A DNA stretch of 64,000 nucleotides, taken from the NCBI RefSeq assembly GCF_910589235.1, contig NC_060956.1, positions 14,125,999-14,189,998 on the forward strand, in the 5' to 3' direction. The DNA comes from Vespa crabro (lineage: Eukaryota > Arthropoda > Insecta > Hymenoptera > Vespidae). Numbering within the stretch: position 1 is the first letter of the stretch; the number at the start of each line of letters is the position of its first letter. The notes beneath the pieces are model-generated. The model worked only from the letters and a program-made list of their open reading frames with translations. It did no database searches and had not been told where the DNA came from. A program made the translations under genes and the position numbers. Below, piece after piece: positions 49,178 to 62,253 of this stretch.

Positions 49178-52100
49178 TCACATGTGCATCACCTTTGGTG
49201 TACTATCAAACAAATAATAAAGTACAATTACTAAAAATAGATAAAAAAAATATATATATATACATAAGTAGTCTAACGAATTTACCTTTTTCCCCATAGC
49301 CAATTTAAAAGAACGCTCGACTGACTCTGAACGTCTCGTGCTACAAGAAAGACCATAATTATTATTAAATGTAACGACAATACTTTTACGATATGATTCT
49401 CAAATGTTATGAAACTAAATTACTCAAGTACTTAGATTACTCGTAAAGACGAATCTAACGATTATACGTACAGAGCGTATAGTTCGCATTAACAAGTTTT
49501 GCAGCAGCTTCCGGTGGCAGCGTACTTAGGACATCTTTATGTGCTAGTAAAGACATTTGTTGCGTGTGCCTCAATTCTCTCTCGTCCCTTAACCGTACAT
49601 CCTTTGTATGCCCAACCGTATGTAACTGCGACAGCCTAAAGGGAAAACTAGCTTATACCAAGGAACGTACATTATCTAAGTCATGTGTACCAAGGAGCTT
49701 TTTTTCGTAATAGGTAAAGGGGGTTTAATTAGAAAAATAGAGGGTTTTGATTACAAAAACGCAGCAAAAATTTTATTACCAAAAGATCGTCTTAAAAAAT
49801 ATTTCACAGATCAATTCAAAGATAATAAAAAGCATGTGTATGTATTTGAAACACAGACCTGCAATAAAATCGAGGCAAGGACATCTACATGTACATCTTG
49901 TTCTCAAAACACATTCTTCGAAGCTTGTGGAACATTATCTATCTTACAGGAATTATGGAAGAAATATCAGGGAAGACAGCAATAAGGTTTTCAAAATGAT
50001 AAAGAAAATGCATGAGCACAACTTGAAAATCTTCTACGTGCTAAGTAAAATTCGAGTGATTCTAAATAAGATAGTTGACTGATTACTACAAAAAAATCTT
50101 TTCGTAGATATACCATATAAACAGGGTTAAAAAAGAAAGAATTTAACGTTAACGAAAAATGATACGTACTTCAGAGAAAGAGCTGCTTTATCTTCTTCTA
50201 TCGGTGCGTCTATGGCTTCTTTGGCTATTTCAACGGGACCATCCGATTTCGATGGCGAAGGATGCTCGACGAGCGGTTCGTCCATCGTTTCCGAGGAAGC
50301 TGGAGCATCCTTTTTCGGGCTCGAATCGGACGAAGATATTTTTCGTAGTTCCTCGTTTATTCGGATAGCGTTTGATAATCGCAATTGCAAGGTATCACGT
50401 TCCTCGAGCAATTGCATCAATTCGTGCGTCAATTCCTCGCATCTAACGTCTCTTTGATGGAGCATATAAAGAGCGAGGTCAAGTTCGTTCGAATATTTCG
50501 AACCTTCTCTTTCTTCGAGGATATCAGATGTATTCGAAGTCGTCCTTTCTATTTCTTGACCTTCCTGAATCTTCTGTGCTTCGCCAACAGAAAAATCTTT
50601 TTTCAGAGCACGTTGGATTATTTCGTATTCCTTCATTTTACTTTCCAATCGATTGGTCAATTCTCTAATCTCAATTTCCTTTTCTTTGACATATTGTCTT
50701 AACTCGGCCAATTCTCTTTCGTCCTTTCCAGATATTTCAATGAGTTCCTCGATACGTATATTCTTTTCATTAACTTGGATGGTCAAATTTTGAATTTCTG
50801 CTTCCTTTGTAAAGGTAAATTCGGAAATGATTTTTTCTTTCTCTTTAAGATTCAAGTTTGCCTTTTGTAATTCTTCGTTCTTACGACGTAACGCCTCATC
50901 CCATTCCATCGACCTCGTCTCCAATTGTTTCTTAAGATTCTCTACATGCTGATCCCTAGATCGAAGCTTACTAAGTAATTCTTCGTTCTCCATCGATAAC
51001 CTTTGTTTGATAGCATCAATTTCTAATTCCTTTTCTGCCAGCTTCTTTTCCAAGAGCTCTTCGCTTTCCAATCGAATCGCTTCCTTTTCCGAACCCAATC
51101 GTTCAATCATGTCTTTGGTTTCCTCCGAGACCATCTCAAGATTTTTCAAACGCGAGATCTCATTTTGCAATTCGTCTATACTCGATTTTAATTGCCAAAT
51201 CTCTTGTTCTTTTGCGTATAATTCTGCTGTTAAGCTCTCACGTAACTCATAATCATCTGAGGAAGGATCTAAATTGGCTTGAGATAATTGGGAATCCTTC
51301 TCGGCTATGACGTATTTCAATTCGTTTATCTCTTGTTCCTTCGCATGCAACTCGTTCTGCAATCTGACGATCTCTTCCTGATCTTGAACTGATCTTTTAT
51401 CTCTCTCTCTTGCAAGTAAAGTCGATTCCTCCTTTTCTTGTGCATCTATACGCTGAATCAAAATCTCCATTTGATTTTGTTTCTCTAATAAATTTTCTTT
51501 GGCCACTTGTAAATCGTTTTCCAATTGTGCTTTTTCGTTGTAAAGAAGATTTATACTATCTTGCATATCCTGAATTATTTTAGGATACGTATTCTCTTCT
51601 ATAATATATTTCAAGTGTTCTATCTCTTGCTGTTTCTCTTCCAATTGGATCTTGATCTTCTCTATTGTACTACGAAGCATTTCTTCGTTATCATTTCCCA
51701 TTCTAAATAATGGTAAACCATCTACCGTATTGGAACTTTGTTGATTTTGGGGAAAATCGATGGAGGAAAGCCTATCCAATTCCGTTTGTTTTTCGCTCAG
51801 TTTTTCTTCAACTATTTTCAACAATGATTCCTTTTCTTTCAGTGCTCCTTTTACCTCTTCCAGAGATATACGCATCTTTTCGAATTCTGAAGTTAAACGA
51901 ATTATCTCTCCAGCACTATCGCGCAAATCTTTTTTTGTTTCATTGAAATTTTTCAAATCGATTCGAAGCTCATTCATTTCTGCATCCTTATTGTTCAATA
52001 ACACTTTATATCTTTGTAATTCTTCTTCGAATTTACTCAAAACGGATTCCTTTTCCGATAAAGCTACTCGCAAATCTACGATTTCTTGCTCAACGAGAGA

Positions 52101-55100
52101 AAGATTCGCATTTTGTTCCTGCAATTTTTTCGAAACATTTTCGGATTCACGTAAACGATCTTCCAACTGTGCGATCGTCGACAGATATCTTTCTGTATCC
52201 AATGAATATTTTTGCGATTCATTTTCCCATTGTAATTGCCGTTGTTGAAATTCTTCTTTCACGTTCAACAATTCGGTCTTAACTGTTTCCAAGAGCGTAA
52301 CTTTGTCTTGAAGATTTAATGACAAAGATTCTACAGTTTCCTCTTGAATAGATCTCTTCGATAATTCAGAGACATATTCGTCCGTAGTTATATGTAAAGA
52401 GTTTAATTTATCTCGAAGATCACGTATCTCTTTGTTTCTCTCTTCAATATCGATCGCATGCTTTTGCATGAGTTCTTGCGTTGCTTCGCTCACAAGAAAA
52501 CTGACGGTTTCTACACTCTTCTGTTGAATCAATTCGCTCTCCTTAACGCTAAAGGCTCCTCGTAAATCATCTAATTCTTGTTTCTTTTCCTTTAATTCTT
52601 GAGCTAAACTTTGTATATTTTCTTGTAATTTTTCTTCGGCATCCTGACGACCTACGTATTGTTTTTGAAGTTCCTGCTTCAAATCGGCTACTTCTTGGAC
52701 TCGAACGTTCAAAAGTTCTGTGACTTCTGTCAACGATTCTGATACAGCGAAGAGTTTCTCTTCGGTGATCTTAGCTTCATGTATCTTCTTTTCCATCTTG
52801 GATTTCTCTTCGAGGATATTATCCTCTCTCTTTTGCAACTCGTTTATTTTTGTTTCAGATTCTTTTAATTGTTGACTCATTTCTTTCATTCGTTCTTCCA
52901 TTGGAATGATCTCGTTGGAAATTTCATTAAAACGTTCTTCAAATCGTTTCTTCGAAGCTTCATTTTCTTCTTCTAATTTTTTCAACTGGCCTTCCAATTC
53001 GTCCTTTCTTTCACGTATTTTACCCAATTCTTGACTATCCTTTTCACCAGCAATTAATTTCTCTTCGAGCGTCGATATTCTCGACTTTTGTTCTTCCAAA
53101 TAATGTTGAAGTTGTTCGTTTTCCGTAGCAAGAGTTTCCATGTCGTCCTTTAGCATTTCTAATTCTTTCTTGTATTCATCACATAATTTTTGAACGTCTG
53201 ACGTTCCATCCTCGATAACTCTTTTTGGTAACTGTTTAGCCGACCTTCCAGATTCCAATGATGAAAGCTCGATTTCAGATGTTACATTGCCTTCCGAAGA
53301 TTTGGCTTCCAAGAACTTTATCTTGTTCGTAAGATCTTTATTTTCTAATCGAAGTACTTCGATATCCATATCTTGCCTTTCTTTCGTCTCCATGTATCTT
53401 TCATTAGCTGATACGATTACATCAATACGTTTTAACAAACTTTCCTTTTCAATGATCATGTTCTTATGTTCCTCGTTTAATTCTTTCAAGTTTTTCTCTA
53501 ATTCGGTTATCTGTGATCTTAATTCTTCTTCGATAGCCGAATCTAATTCGCATAAACCAGTCATAGATTGTTGACTCTTCAACTGTTGTTGCAAATGTTC
53601 TATCTGCACTTTGTACTCTTTCAATTTTTTTACCATTTTACCACTTCTTATCTGTGAAGCTTTATTTTCTTGCATCAATTCCATTTTGTCTTCTTCTAAA
53701 TCTATTATTTTCTTTTCCATTTCACTGATAATCATACGCAATTGTATTTCTATACTAGGAATTAACGAAATTTGGTTATAATTATGATCATCCGCTGTTT
53801 GTACGTCGTCAGCATTCCAACCCCAAGTGTCCTCGTCGGTATTGAATTTTTCGATAGAGTCATCGGCACTTAAATTTGTACTCTGTTCCATAATAGGTAC
53901 CGACGTTTGTAGTTCTGTCAACTCGCTGCTTTCAGATGTTGCTTTTTGTAATTTATTCTCATCTTTTGGAGTTGTTTTCAAATCTTGTATAACACCTTTG
54001 GTCAACTCCTTCTCTTTGACTTCCTCCAGAATAATATTTTGTTGTTTTAATTCTTTCAAAGATTTGGTTAGATCATTCATTTGCAATTGCAATGTATCCC
54101 TTTCCTTCGTAATTTCTACTAAGCGACGTTGCAAATCAAGTATCGAATCGTTGTTCATAGATTCACGTGTTTCTTGTTCCAAATTACTAATCTGCAGTTT
54201 ATACATTTCTATTACATTACTTTGTTCTTCACATTGGACAGATAACGATGTTAAAATATCTTTTGTAGTGTTTAATTCCACTTGTAAAGATTGAATCTCA
54301 TTGTCCTTCGCTGTTCTTAATTCTTGAATTTGCATATTAAGATTTTCTTGTTGATTAAATTGCGACTGCATTCGCGAGTGAACGTTGTTCATTTCATCGT
54401 TTAATAATCCAATTTGTTTAATTTTATCCTCTATTACGCGTTGCAAATTGTCTATTTCTATTTGCATTGTCTGACAACGTTCCTGTGAAACTTTTAATTC
54501 TTCTTCGTATGCGTTACGATTTAGTAACATTTGTGCCTTGTCCTCGTTCATTTGCTTCTGCAAACTATAAATTTCTTTCTTAAGAGCTATACACTCCATA
54601 TCTTTGTTATTTACGAGATCCTGTAATTTTGCTGTATCCTTTTGTTCGTCTACGTTATATTGAGGTCCAAAAATTTTGGAAGCATCAAATAATTGAGGTA
54701 CAGTATACTTTTCCTCAGGTATGACATCGTCCGAATCGCTGCTCTTTGTCACAGTGATGTTAGTTGTTTCTTCGATCATTGTATGTTTTTGATTAAGTTT
54801 ATCCAATTCTGATTGTAATTCTATTAATCTTTGATTATTCTCATTATTCTCTATCTTAAGATGCTCCAACTCATGTTCCAAAGATTCCTTTTGATTCTTT
54901 AATAATTTATACTTTTCTAAGAATTCTTCCTTATCAGATTTAAGTAGTGCTATCTCGGATTGTAATGTTTCTACGGAACGTTTCATTTCATTCTCTACAG
55001 TTTCTATTTTTTCTTGTAAATCTTGTAATTCCTTTTCACGTTCTTTATACTTTCTCAATAAGTCATCATATTTTTCATCTTGAATTATCGTTTGATCCGT

Positions 55101-58100
55101 AGCAAGAATTTTCTCTTGCAAAGTTGCATTTAAAGTTTCAAGAGTTTTACTTTTTTCTACAATTTCTTCGTTCTCTTTGACCATGTATTCTAATTTTGCT
55201 TTTATTTCCTCATTATTCGCTAATAACGTATTATATTGATATAAAAGATCATTATAAGGATCTTCCATCGTTCTATTCCTTATACCAGATTGATTCATCA
55301 TATCATTAAATCTTAAAGATTCACGCATTTGAACAAAATTACCAATAGAATTAGCTAATTCGTTATCTAAATTTTCAATTTCAGCTTCTCGCTCTTGAAG
55401 TTTAGCCTCTAATGCTTGTACTATGGCTTGACATTGTTCACAATGGTCGCATTGTTGTACTGTTGGTCTCGTATCCTGTCTCAATTCATTTTCCGAAGTT
55501 TGAGTTACTACATCTACGGACGAAACAATTTTCTTTTGTAATTCTTCAATAAGCAATTGTCGATCTTCAGACTCTTTTTCTGCATTTTCCAATTTTTCAC
55601 TGATCTGTATCTGTTTCGACATTAATAAACCATTCTCCGCTTGAAGATGTTTTATCAATCCAAGGTGTTCTACATACTCCGTTTCCATAACTTGCATACG
55701 TACGCTAAGCTCTCTTGCATTTTCTTTCGTTTCTTCAAGAATCAATTGTTGTTGATCATATTTCTGAAGAATTTCTTTCTTGTAAGATTCATATTCGTCG
55801 ATAATACTTTGTTTAGCTAATTTTTCTGTTTCTATCTCAGTGGAATATTGAGTTATGCGTCCATGCAATTTGACAATTTCATCTTCCAATTCACTAATTT
55901 GATTAACGAGTAAAAACATCTTATCTTTCATAATAGCAACTTCATTTGTAAGTCTTTCGACATGCTCGAGAGAATCCGTTGCCTCGTTTTTAGCTTTACT
56001 TAACTTCTCCTCCAAATCAGCAATTTTATTATCTTTTTCTCGCATAGAACTCTCAACTTCCTGATTTTTCTTATTTTTCGCTTCTTTTTCATCCTTTTCG
56101 CTTGTCCATCTCTCTTCCAATTCCGCGATTCTTGCTTCGAACTCTTGACACATGGCAGTTTTTCTCTTCAAGGTTGCAACAATCTTCTTCATTTTTTCCA
56201 ATTGTGCTTGCTTTTTGTTTTCAGAATCCGTAAGTTCCTGCTCTAAGTTTGCGACCTTAGTCTCTAAAGTAATTCTAGTTTCTTCTAAAAGATTTTGGCT
56301 AATAAGCTTTTCTTTCTCTAACAATTCAGTTTTTAAGCTTTCACATTCTTGAATTTTAGCATTTAATTCTTCGATAGTATCTTCGAATCTTCGATTATGC
56401 ATTTCTATATCCTCCACATGTTTAACTTTCAAATGTTCCATCATCTTATAAGCATCTTTTAACTCAGACTGTAATTCGTCAATAAATTTAACATTGTTCT
56501 CGAAAGAACTTTTAAGATCCATAATACTATTCTCTGTATCAGTTTTAATTCTTTCCATTTCTATAATCCGTGCATCCAATTCTTCTTTAACCATCAAAAC
56601 ATTTTTAAGTTCGTCATGTTTCTCTGCCAATTGGTATTGTAAGTCTTGATTCTGTTCAGATACGCTTTCAAATTGAACCAATAATTCATGTTTTTCTTTC
56701 ATACGTTCGTCAATTTTACTTTGCATGTTATTAACAAGTATTTCGTTGTCACGTAACTCTTCTAATAATTTATCATATTCTTTATGAGGTACCGACTCTT
56801 GTAATTTTTCATATAATTCAGAATTTTTCTTTTCTAAAGAATAGGCTTCATCTTCCTTCGACCTTAGAGCATCGTTCACTTTTTCTAATTCCTGTAATAT
56901 TGAAGCAATTCGAAGATCTTTTTGTTGAATATCAATTTTATAACTATTGAGTTGATCTTGCAAATTATCTATGGCAATCATCTCATTCTGTATTTGTAAA
57001 TATTTATTATGTAAGTCTTGATTTTTACTTTCTAAGGTTTCTTTCAAATTAACTATTTCATTCTCTTTCATAGATATACTTGTCCTTTCTTTTTCTAGGC
57101 TTGATTCAAGCGTCGCTATTGTAGTTTCTAATTCTTCTTTTAATATATTTGTTGCTATATCTTTCTGTTCTACCTTTTCAATTAATTGTTTATTTTCCTC
57201 CTGTAACATACTAAAGCCATTCTCGATAGATACTTTACTAACTTCCAATGCATTCATCTTTTCCTCCAAATTTGCATACTTGAATTTCCATTCTTCTATT
57301 GTTTCCGTCATCTCCTTCAATTCATTTTCTAAAGTTTCTTTTTCTTTTTTGGATGCTTCACGATTAAGTATTTGTTTCGTTTTTATTTCTAATTCTTCTT
57401 CCTTACTGGATAACTTCAATTTCATTTCTTCTATAAGATTCGTTTGTTCCGTTATTAATTCTTTACAATGTTTTATTTCTTTTTCTAATGATGCAATGAT
57501 AACAGACTCGTCTTGCAGTGCTGCAGATACATTTATCTGTTGATTACTATCACGTTTTTCTACAGGTTCTTGTAATTCTGCGCCAATTTCTTTTTTTTCC
57601 TCTTTCCTCTTGCTGTATTCGTCGGAAAATTCAATCTTATTGCGTAGTTCTTCTTTTTCTTGAGTAGTTGTATTTAAATCATCCACTAAATGTTTGTTTA
57701 ACTCTTCAAGTTGCTGCATTTTCGTAATAATTTCATGATTTTCTTCTAACAACTTATTCATTTTTAATTTTGTATCATTAGTTTCCATTTCATGCAATGC
57801 TACATTTTTTGTTTGTTCAACTAATTTTTCTTGTAAAATTGTTAATTCTTTCTCGAGATTATTTTTCTCCAGTAGTAAAGTATCCATTTGATATTCAATG
57901 CTACGCTCTGTTCTCTGTGTATCGTTGGATTTTTTCTCCTGAATTATACTTAAACGTTCCTCTAACTTAGTACATTGTATAGCTAGATCATTATTCTCGG
58001 CGGTGAGTGCTTTGATTCTCTCTTGAAGATTAGTATTTTCTTCTTCCTTATCTGATATCTGTAATTTTAACTTCATTAATTCAGTGGATAGATCATTATT

Positions 58101-58893
58101 CGCGTGTAATAAAGATTCATTCTGCATATCAAGCTCATTTTTACGAATTTGTAAGATATCATTTGATTCAATTATTTCAGAATGACTATTTTCAAGATGA
58201 AATAATTTTTCTTCAAGCTTTGTCATTTTTATCACGAGATCATTATTTTCTTGAGTAAGGAGTTCAATCTTTGCTGTATTTTCGTTATGTTCTGGAATAC
58301 GTTCAAACGATTCCGTAGAACCAGTATCAGAAGATCCTTTCTCATCATTCCTGCTTAGTTTTACTATTAAGTCATTATTTTCCTGAGTTAACTGATCAAT
58401 CTTTTTCAATAATTCATTTTTATCTACATCATTTATAGCCTCAAAGGATTCTGTAGAACCAGCATGTGAACTATTTCTTTCTTCCAATTTTGCTAATTTT
58501 AAAGTTAATTCATCATTTCTTTGTGTCAGATCTTCTATTTTTTTTAATAATTCATTTTTATCAACTTCATGTATAGTTTCAAATGACTCGGTTGATCCTG
58601 CATCAGAAGTACCTTTCTCCTCCAATTTTGTTAACTTACTTGATAACTCTGTATTCTCTTGCTGTAAAGTTTCTATTTTTTGAAGAAGTTCACTTACATT
58701 AGGTGACATTTCTAATTTATTTTGTGTTATTTTGTGCACACTCTCTAATTGTTCTTCTAAATCAACTACTTTCATTTCTGCAGTTACTCTATGATTTTCA
58801 GCATCTGCAATTTCTGCCTCTAACCCAGAAATTTTTTGTTTTACTGAATGTAGCTCTGAAATATGATAATTATATATGTATACACACGTATAT

Positions 58894-58934
<41 letters not shown>

Positions 58935-61900
58935 TATGTATATATACATATATAATACACACACACACACACACACACACACTTCTTTATATCTTTTACA
59001 GTATACTTAATAATACATTACCTTGGATAAGATCTAGTTTCTGATTTTCTAACATAGCTATGGCATCAATATTTTTTTGTATTTCATCAGTTTGCATGGA
59101 TACCCTGCTTTCAAGCTCTGCTATACGTTCTTGCCAATCTCCTGCTGATGCTATACAGATTGTATAATATACCAATAATATACAAATAATTTCGTTTATT
59201 TATAATTATATAATTAATGAAGCATTAAGTAATAAGTGCAATAAATGTTTAGTGTGTTTATATAGAAATGAATTGTGAAAATATGCAAACAATTCTTATA
59301 GCAATATTTACCCTTCTTTAATTAACAATCAATAAAAATGGAAATATAATTAATATAAAATTCAATATACATCATTATTAAAATATATTGAAAATGTTAT
59401 TGATTAATCATATTAACTTAATTGTTAGCATTTTATATATTTAATAATGCAAATTAATTTAATATGTATGTGTAGTAATTATAAAAAATAACTCATGAAT
59501 AAGTAAATATAAGTCTCATAACCCTTCATGCAGATAAAATGACTAATAAAATTATTTTTTATTAATAGTAGAGAGAAAAAAATGATTATATTTTCTAAAG
59601 GATAAATAATCTATATCTACAAATCAGATAATAGCAAACTTTGACAAGTAAAGTAGGTACCATGTTACATAAAACCAACTAATATTTAATACAATTTATT
59701 TGTTCATTGATTAGTATTTTTCATGAATTTTTTCGTCATTATATATACAAACAAAACTAACTATAAGTCAAATAAGATTCCATCACCAAAAATCGTTAAA
59801 AGCTATATTGTTTCATTATCAATTTACAAGTAAATATTTGATTTTCAAGTATAGAAAAAATCTTTTTATAGCATGTACAATAATATTGATGTATATATAT
59901 GCATGTATAAGTGTAGATACATGCATGTACATATATGCATGAAAATACATACACGCATACACGCAAATATATATATAATATTTCTATATTGACATTGCAC
60001 TGTAAAGATTAACTTATTATAAAAATCATACGAAGAAATCTCACATTATGTCTCATAACTAGAAGGATGAGAAGAACAACGAAATAATTCCTGTCCTGGT
60101 TCCTACCTTTAAGCTCGTCAAAGTCTACCAGACTCAGCTGAAGGTTACCTTTCTCCTCCTCCAATAAAGCAACTTGATTTCCCAGCCTAACAAGCTCCGC
60201 ATTTGTGTCAGACACCTAAATTATGTGTAAATATATTATTATTTATTTCTAAACATTTGTATGTAAAATAATATTTTATTATAGTACTAAATATTAAAAA
60301 ATAATGATGAAAAATTATAATTACCATTTTAAAGTTTTCCAGTTGCTTTTGCAAGCCTTTAATTTTACTTTTGTGCTGGGCTTTCATTTTAACCATATTT
60401 CTATTTAATTCTTCTAATTCTTTTGTAAGTTTTTGAATTTTTTCATTTTCTTTTTGCAATGAAAGTTCAGATGGCAGTTGAGATGCAATATCATTCTTTT
60501 CTACTTCAAGATTGTGCACTAATTTTTCAAGCTCCATAATTCTACTAGAATAATCTTCATTCTTCACAGATAATTCTGCAAGCTGCTTTTGTAATTCGGT
60601 CTTAGATTCTTCTTCGAGCAAATCATTAGACCTTTTAAGTTCTTCTATCAAGTTTTCAAGTTCTGCTATCCTGTTGTCTTTTTCCATAATAGCTCCATTT
60701 CCGTGCATAGATTTAGAAGCAATAATTTTATTTTGCATGTCAGCAATACTCTTTTGAAGTTCGTACTTTTCATCTTGCAATTGACGATTATTTTCTTTCA
60801 ATTTATTTAGGTTATACTGTAAATCTTCTACCGAAGGTGTTCTTACTATCCCTTTGTCAGATTCTAATTGAAATATCTTTTCATTAGCCTCTGCTAATTT
60901 AATTTCATAATCTTGCAATTGTTGAAGTAAGTTATCATTTTTCATTTTTAAGGAAGACTCAATGAGAATAAAATTTTCTTGCATAGATTTCATGGCACTT
61001 TTTGTATCTGTCAAAGTATCCAATGTTGAACGCAATAAATCAGAGTTTGCTATCTCAGTTAACTTTTGTTCAACCAGATCATTTTCATATCTAGAAAAAA
61101 TGTAGAAAACTCTCAACATTTCATATCTTTAATCACAATACATCCCTGTTTAATGCTTACCTTTTAATTGTACTATCTAATTCTGATATTATACCATCCC
61201 TTTCATGAAGTTGCTGAAGAAGATTATCATTTTTTTGTTTCAATGATGATTCTAATAAAACAAAGTGTTCTTGCATGGTTCGCATTTCACCTTTCGTATC
61301 TTCAAGCGTATCTAATGTTGTTTTTCCCTTTTTAGAAAGATCAGCTGACATAAGTGTAATAGCTTTAGTTTTAGAATCTATAACCGAATCCTTTTCTTTC
61401 AAATTTTCTTGGAGATCCATGATAACTGCTTGTAACTCAGAAATCTTATTGTTGAGCTCCATTATTTTATTATCCTTCTCCTGAATGTAAGTAGACTCTG
61501 GCATTGGTATTACCATCTTAAATTAAAACATTAAAACTGTTTATTATATTGTTTTTTATGTAATATTGGATATAATGTATCAAATATATGACATACTTCA
61601 GATGTAACTATTACAGGTGTTATAGTTTGATCCTTTTGCAATTCCATCATCGCTAAATCTTTTTCATCCAATTGTTGTCTAATAGCTTCCACTTTTTCTT
61701 CTACAGCTCGCTTTGTTTCTGTTATTTCTTTATTACGTTGTTCAAATACTTTTCTATTCTCTACCAACATTCTTTGAAGCAAAGAAGATTTGGCTTTAGG
61801 TGTTGTTGCTTGACTAATATCTTTTATACTGGTATCAATTTCAGATAATTGTTCCAAATCTTTAGACGTCGAAGCACCCTCTTTACTGCGTTTTGACAGC

Positions 61901-62253
61901 TTAGTTCTAGATTTAATTTTTGATAGTCTACTAGCATATTCCTAAAATTATATATACAAATCACAATGCATAAAAAATCAATAAAATAAATAATTAACTA
62001 TTAAAATCAATAAAATAAATAATTAATATAATGAAATAAAAGATTATAACAGAATAAAATTAATAAGTAAAAATATGTTAAATGTCACCTGTACTTCTTC
62101 TTCTTTCTTTTTCAAACTTTGCTTATTCTTCAACATAATTTCTTTAAGAGATTCCAACTGATTTTTATTTTGCTTGCAGGTCTTCTTTGCTTCTAACATT
62201 TCAGGTGGACCTTCTTCCATGGTCCCTGGTGGTTCTTCAAATTCTCCCCACAT
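49178..62253 (-). CDS. lva: Giant coiled-coil golgin, Lava lamp-like (3,599 residues)
   Basis: Ten coding exons, minus strand: 62253-62089, 61941-61597, 61516-61161, 61090-60325, 60215-60107, 59150-59022, 58855-50170, 49635-49472, 49340-49286, 49202-49178; 10,800 bases, phases fit throughout. Almost the whole protein is heptad-repeat coiled coil rich in Glu, Lys, Leu and Gln. It starts MWGEFEEPPGTMEE and ends LLNWLWGKSTPKVMHM, with no GRIP domain and no membrane segment. Drosophila Lava lamp is a Golgi-associated, dynein-linked golgin of about 2,800 residues needed for cellularisation; the short conserved tail and the N-terminal block (KNKNQLESLKEI-like) fit that group by my recollection, but GOLGB1/CENPE-like annotation is possible. 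Residues about 700-830 hold three GSTESFE repeats; a Cys cluster (CDHCEQC) lies near 1,760. An in-frame ATG at 62292 exists, but an acceptor-like TTTGTACAG ending at 62260 suggests a 5'UTR intron there. Confidence 0.85.
58888..58982. repeat. (TA)n(CA)n microsatellite filling a short golgin intron
   Basis: TA, TATG and CA repeats occupy more than half of the 166-base intron 58856-59021, next to the 8.7-kb exon. The read-through frame gives a false N-terminal extension of Cys/Val and Ile/Tyr repeats. Confidence 0.8.
59151..60106 (-). other. Largest intron of the golgin gene
   Basis: 956 bases, AT-rich, with no exon-like sequence seen on either strand. Its left part (59160-59900) is mostly A/T runs and the right end carries TGCATG(T/C)A repeats. 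Confidence 0.6.

Noticed and set aside
49683..50082. Two overlapping plus-strand frames of 100-111 codons
   Set aside because: They lie in the golgin intron 49636-50169 and show no recognisable domain.
50159..58000. Many Ser/Phe/Cys-rich plus-strand frames
   Set aside because: Antisense shadows of the Glu/Lys-rich golgin exon.
58856..58982. N-terminal extension of the 8.7-kb golgin frame (Cys/Val and Ile/Tyr repeats)
   Set aside because: It is a TA/CA microsatellite in an intron; a proper acceptor precedes 58855 and the upstream exons continue the coiled coil in phase.
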